From positions 30,607 through 94,606 of the forward strand of contig NZ_JASISZ010000023.1 of NCBI RefSeq assembly GCF_030063355.1: DNA of 64,000 nucleotides, given 5' to 3'. The stretch is from Streptomyces sp. PH10-H1. GTDB taxonomy: Bacteria > Actinomycetota > Actinomycetes > Streptomycetales > Streptomycetaceae. The notes beneath the pieces were generated by a model that saw only the letters and a list, made by a program, of their open reading frames with translations, searched no databases and had not been told where the DNA came from. Within the stretch, counting starts at the first letter, position 1. Every line of letters begins with the position of its first letter. The position numbers and the translations under genes are program-made. Below, in pieces: positions 62,112 through 64,000 of the stretch.

Positions 62112-63131
62112 GTGAACATCCGCGAACTCGCCCTGCGCAGCGGCGTTTCGACCGCGACCGTCTCCCGCGCGCTCAACGACCGCGCCGAGGTGAGCGAGGC
62201 GACCCGCAACCGTATCCGGCGGCTCGCCAGCGAACTGGGCTACGCGCCGAACGAACCCGCCCGCACACTGGTGCGCCGCCGGTCCGACACCATCGGCCTG
62301 GTCTGGGACACCGGCTATGAGACGCTCGGATTCCAGCATCCATTCCTGCAGGGCATGTTGAGCGCGGTGCGCACCGCGCTGTCCGAGGCGGACTACCACC
62401 TGATGCTGCTGACCACCTCGGGGCCCGGCGACGCGGACACCACGTATCTGCAGGCGGTGCGCCGCCACAACCTCGAAGGCGTCATCGTGCTGGGCACCCC
62501 CGCCGACGACCGCGCCCTGCGGGCCCTGGCCGCCTCCGACGTCCCCTGCTCCGGGATCGACGTCGCGCTGAGCGGCCCGCGCACCGTCCGCGTCACGTCC
62601 GACAACGCCGCCGGCGCGGCCGCCGCCGTGGAGCACCTGTACGCCCTGGGACACCGCAGGATCGCCACCGTCACCGGCCCGCTGCGGCTGCCGCCGGCCG
62701 CCGAGCGGCTGGCCGGATTCCAGCAGGCGTGCGCCCGGCTCGAGGTGGCCGTCCCTCCGGAGTACGTGGTCACGGGGGACTTCTTCCTGAACAGCGGTGA
62801 GCGCGCCGTCCGTACCCTGCTCGCTGCGGCCGAACCGCCCACGGCGGTCTTCGCGGCCGGCGACCAGATGGCGATCGGCGCGCTGCACGCGGCCGCCGAC
62901 GCGGGGCTGTCCGTCCCCGGCGATCTCGCGATCGTCGGCTTCGACGACATCGACGCGGCCTCCCTGGTCCGCCCGGCCCTGACCACCATCGCCCAGGACC
63001 GGCACGCGCTGGGCTCGGCGGCCGTCAAGGCGCTGCGCGGCCTGCTGGACGCTGATCCGGCGGAGCCGGCCACGCCGTGGATCGTGCCGACCCGGCTCGT
63101 CGTACGCGCGTCGAGCCGGCCCGGGGCATAG
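62112..63131 (+). CDS. LacI family transcriptional regulator
   Basis: A 339-residue LacI protein: HTH MNIRELALRSGVSTATVSRALNDRAEVSEATRNRI, hinge YAPNEPARTLVRR, then a periplasmic-binding-like sensor domain with VIVLGTPADDRAL and DLAIVGFDDIDAASLVRP. GTG start at 62112. It probably represses the divergent GH3 gene until a sugar derived from its substrate appears. Confidence 0.94.
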   Translation: MNIRELALRSGVSTATVSRALNDRAEVSEATRNRIRRLASELGYAPNEPARTLVRRRSDTIGLVWDTGYETLGFQHPFLQGMLSAVRTALSEADYHLMLLTTSGPGDADTTYLQAVRRHNLEGVIVLGTPADDRALRALAASDVPCSGIDVALSGPRTVRVTSDNAAGAAAAVEHLYALGHRRIATVTGPLRLPPAAERLAGFQQACARLEVAVPPEYVVTGDFFLNSGERAVRTLLAAAEPPTAVFAAGDQMAIGALHAAADAGLSVPGDLAIVGFDDIDAASLVRPALTTIAQDRHALGSAAVKALRGLLDADPAEPATPWIVPTRLVVRASSRPGA

Positions 63132-63192
63132 CGCCCCGGACCGGCTCATCGGCCCCGCTCATCGGCCCGTCTCTGCGGCCCGTCTCTGCGGT

Positions 63193-63786
63193 TCAGTCCT
63201 CTTCGGCGAGGATGAGGTACAGCTTCTTGCGGGCGTCGTTGACCACGAGCAGCGCCTTCTCGCGCTGGTTGGGGGTGCCGGTCGCCCAGACCTGCTTGAA
63301 GGCCTCGACGAGGCCGCCGCCGGCCTTCCGGATCTCGTTCATGGCATCCCAGTCGATGCCCCGGCCGGCCTCTTCCCACGGGGCGTCGGGCCCCGCGTCG
63401 GATTCGGTCCGGCCGGCGTCGGTGAGCGTGAACAGCTTCTTGCCGCCCTCGCTCGCGCTGGTGATCAGGCCCTCGTCCTCCAGCAGCTGCAGCGTCGGGT
63501 ACACCGAGCCGGGGCTCGGCTTCCACGCACCGCCGCTGCGCTCGGCGATCTCCTGAATCATTTCGTAGCCGTGCATCGGACGGTCCTTGAGCAGCGCCAG
63601 GATCGAGGCGCGGACATCGCCGCGCCGCGCCCGGCCCCGGGGCCCGCCCCGACCGCGCCCGCCGGGGCCGAAGGGGCCGCCCCCGAAGGGCGGGCCGAAC
63701 GGACCGAAGGCCGCACGCCGCTGCTCACGTTCTTCTCCCCCGCCGTGGTGGCCGGGTCCGCAATGTCCATGTCCTTGGGAACGCAT
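63193..63786 (-). CDS. PadR family transcriptional regulator
   Basis: A 197-residue regulator. The N-terminus is Gly/His/Pro-rich (GHGHCGPGHHGGGEE, FGPFGPPFGGGPFGPGG), then the PadR winged helix DVRASILALLKDRPMHGYEMIQEIAERSGGAWKPSPGSVYPTLQLLEDEGLI and a C-terminal dimer helix. The His-rich start could bind metal. ATG 63786 chosen. A palindrome CGATATATCG lies 42 bases upstream. No obvious target gene is next to it, so it may autoregulate or act on genes beyond the window. Confidence 0.92.
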   Translation of the reverse strand: MRSQGHGHCGPGHHGGGEEREQRRAAFGPFGPPFGGGPFGPGGRGRGGPRGRARRGDVRASILALLKDRPMHGYEMIQEIAERSGGAWKPSPGSVYPTLQLLEDEGLITSASEGGKKLFTLTDAGRTESDAGPDAPWEEAGRGIDWDAMNEIRKAGGGLVEAFKQVWATGTPNQREKALLVVNDARKKLYLILAEED

Positions 63787-63827
63787 GATGACGCTCCTCC
63801 CATCGTTGATCGGTCGCGATGCTTCAA

Positions 63828-63837
63828 CGATATATCG
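63828..63837. promoter_or_regulatory. palindrome CGATATATCG, candidate PadR operator
   Basis: A perfect 10-base palindrome, AT-rich against a GC-rich background, upstream of the PadR gene; PadR operators often contain an ATAT core. It may also overlap a -10 box. Confidence 0.5.
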
Positions 63838-63880
63838 GAATCGTACGTTCGGCAAGGCTCTTCCGGGCCACCTTGACCTG

Positions 63881-63981
63881 TGCCAGTGAAGATGGGCCCC
63901 TTGTCATCGAAGTTGGGCTGATGGTTGTTTGTGTCATTGAAGATGGGCCACTGCATTGTTTGTGACATTGAAGTTGGAGCA
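63881..63981. repeat. four related 19-bp repeats, probable insertion-sequence end
   Basis: Related units at 63881, 63902, 63932 and 63963 share TGnCAnTGAAGnTGGGCC (for example TGTCATTGAAGATGGGCCA and TGACATTGAAGTTGGAGCA). The last three are spaced about 30 bases. Multiple end repeats of this kind are typical of IS21-like elements; the AT-richer composition to the window edge supports a foreign element. The transposase genes lie outside the window. Confidence 0.55.
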
Positions 63982-64000
63982 TCGATAGTGATCTTCTTAT

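Overview
The window is very GC-rich actinobacterial chromosome, almost certainly Streptomyces or a close relative. The evidence is the third-position GC bias, a Streptomyces subtilisin-inhibitor (SSI) gene, an ECF42-type sigma factor with its DGPF/YCII partner, two MocR regulators, many TGATG/ATGA gene overlaps, several GTG/TTG starts and leaderless starts. No tRNA, rRNA or CRISPR array was seen. The gene mix (secreted hydrolases, small flavin/F420-type proteins, VOC proteins, exporters, decaying genes) looks like accessory chromosome.

Layout. 0-5.5 kb: alpha/beta hydrolase, wax ester synthase/DGAT, and a large secreted GH3 glycosidase with carbohydrate-binding modules and a clear promoter. 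5.7-11.2 kb: a Pls/PosA-type peptide synthetase (adenylation, carrier, then six membrane segments around three soluble left-handed beta-helix domains, as in epsilon-poly-L-lysine synthetase). It is overlapped at its start by a 31-codon reading frame with a strong ribosome binding site and at its end by an M1 zinc aminopeptidase. 11.4-24.6 kb: SSI-type inhibitor with Arg at P1, L-rhamnose mutarotase/lactonase pair, polysaccharide deacetylase, DMT transporter, Lnt, Gfo/Idh/MocA oxidoreductase, uracil-DNA glycosylase, two FabG-like reductases, and a DUF3037/HipA-kinase pair. 24.8-35.2 kb: Rieske lipoprotein, isochorismatase-fold protein and PPOX protein sharing a candidate operator, methyltransferase, MocR regulator, ECF42 operon, epimerase, VOC and luciferase-like (LLM) genes. 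35.2-39.8 kb: DUF2786 protein, SWIM-type protein and a gene broken by two compensating frameshifts.

39.9-49.1 kb is a mosaic. Two ribbon-helix-helix/PIN toxin-antitoxin modules are each followed by the same truncated LLM gene. Between them lie an intact GlxA regulator - HD - MBL - aldo/keto reductase run and remains of an AraC regulator, a sensor kinase, a PPOX protein and a UvrA-like ATPase. The second antitoxin start sits in a perfect 52-bp palindrome.

49.3-64 kb: PPOX protein, LysR/DMT divergent pair, MocR regulator divergent from a PPOX-like gene with a direct-repeat operator, PaiB-like protein, two more DMT exporters, ClpN-like protein, PdxH, a frameshifted HAD gene, a SRPBCC protein, a second secreted GH3 enzyme divergent from its LacI regulator, a PadR regulator, and at the right edge a set of repeats that looks like an insertion-sequence end.

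The strongest candidates for something undescribed are: (1) the leader of the DMT gene at 54947-55933, with an 11-codon Pro-rich reading frame followed by a three-way-junction RNA next to the ribosome binding site; (2) the coupled leader-synthetase-peptidase unit; (3) the repeated TA/truncated-LLM unit with its 52-bp palindrome. All functional statements are read from sequence motifs only.
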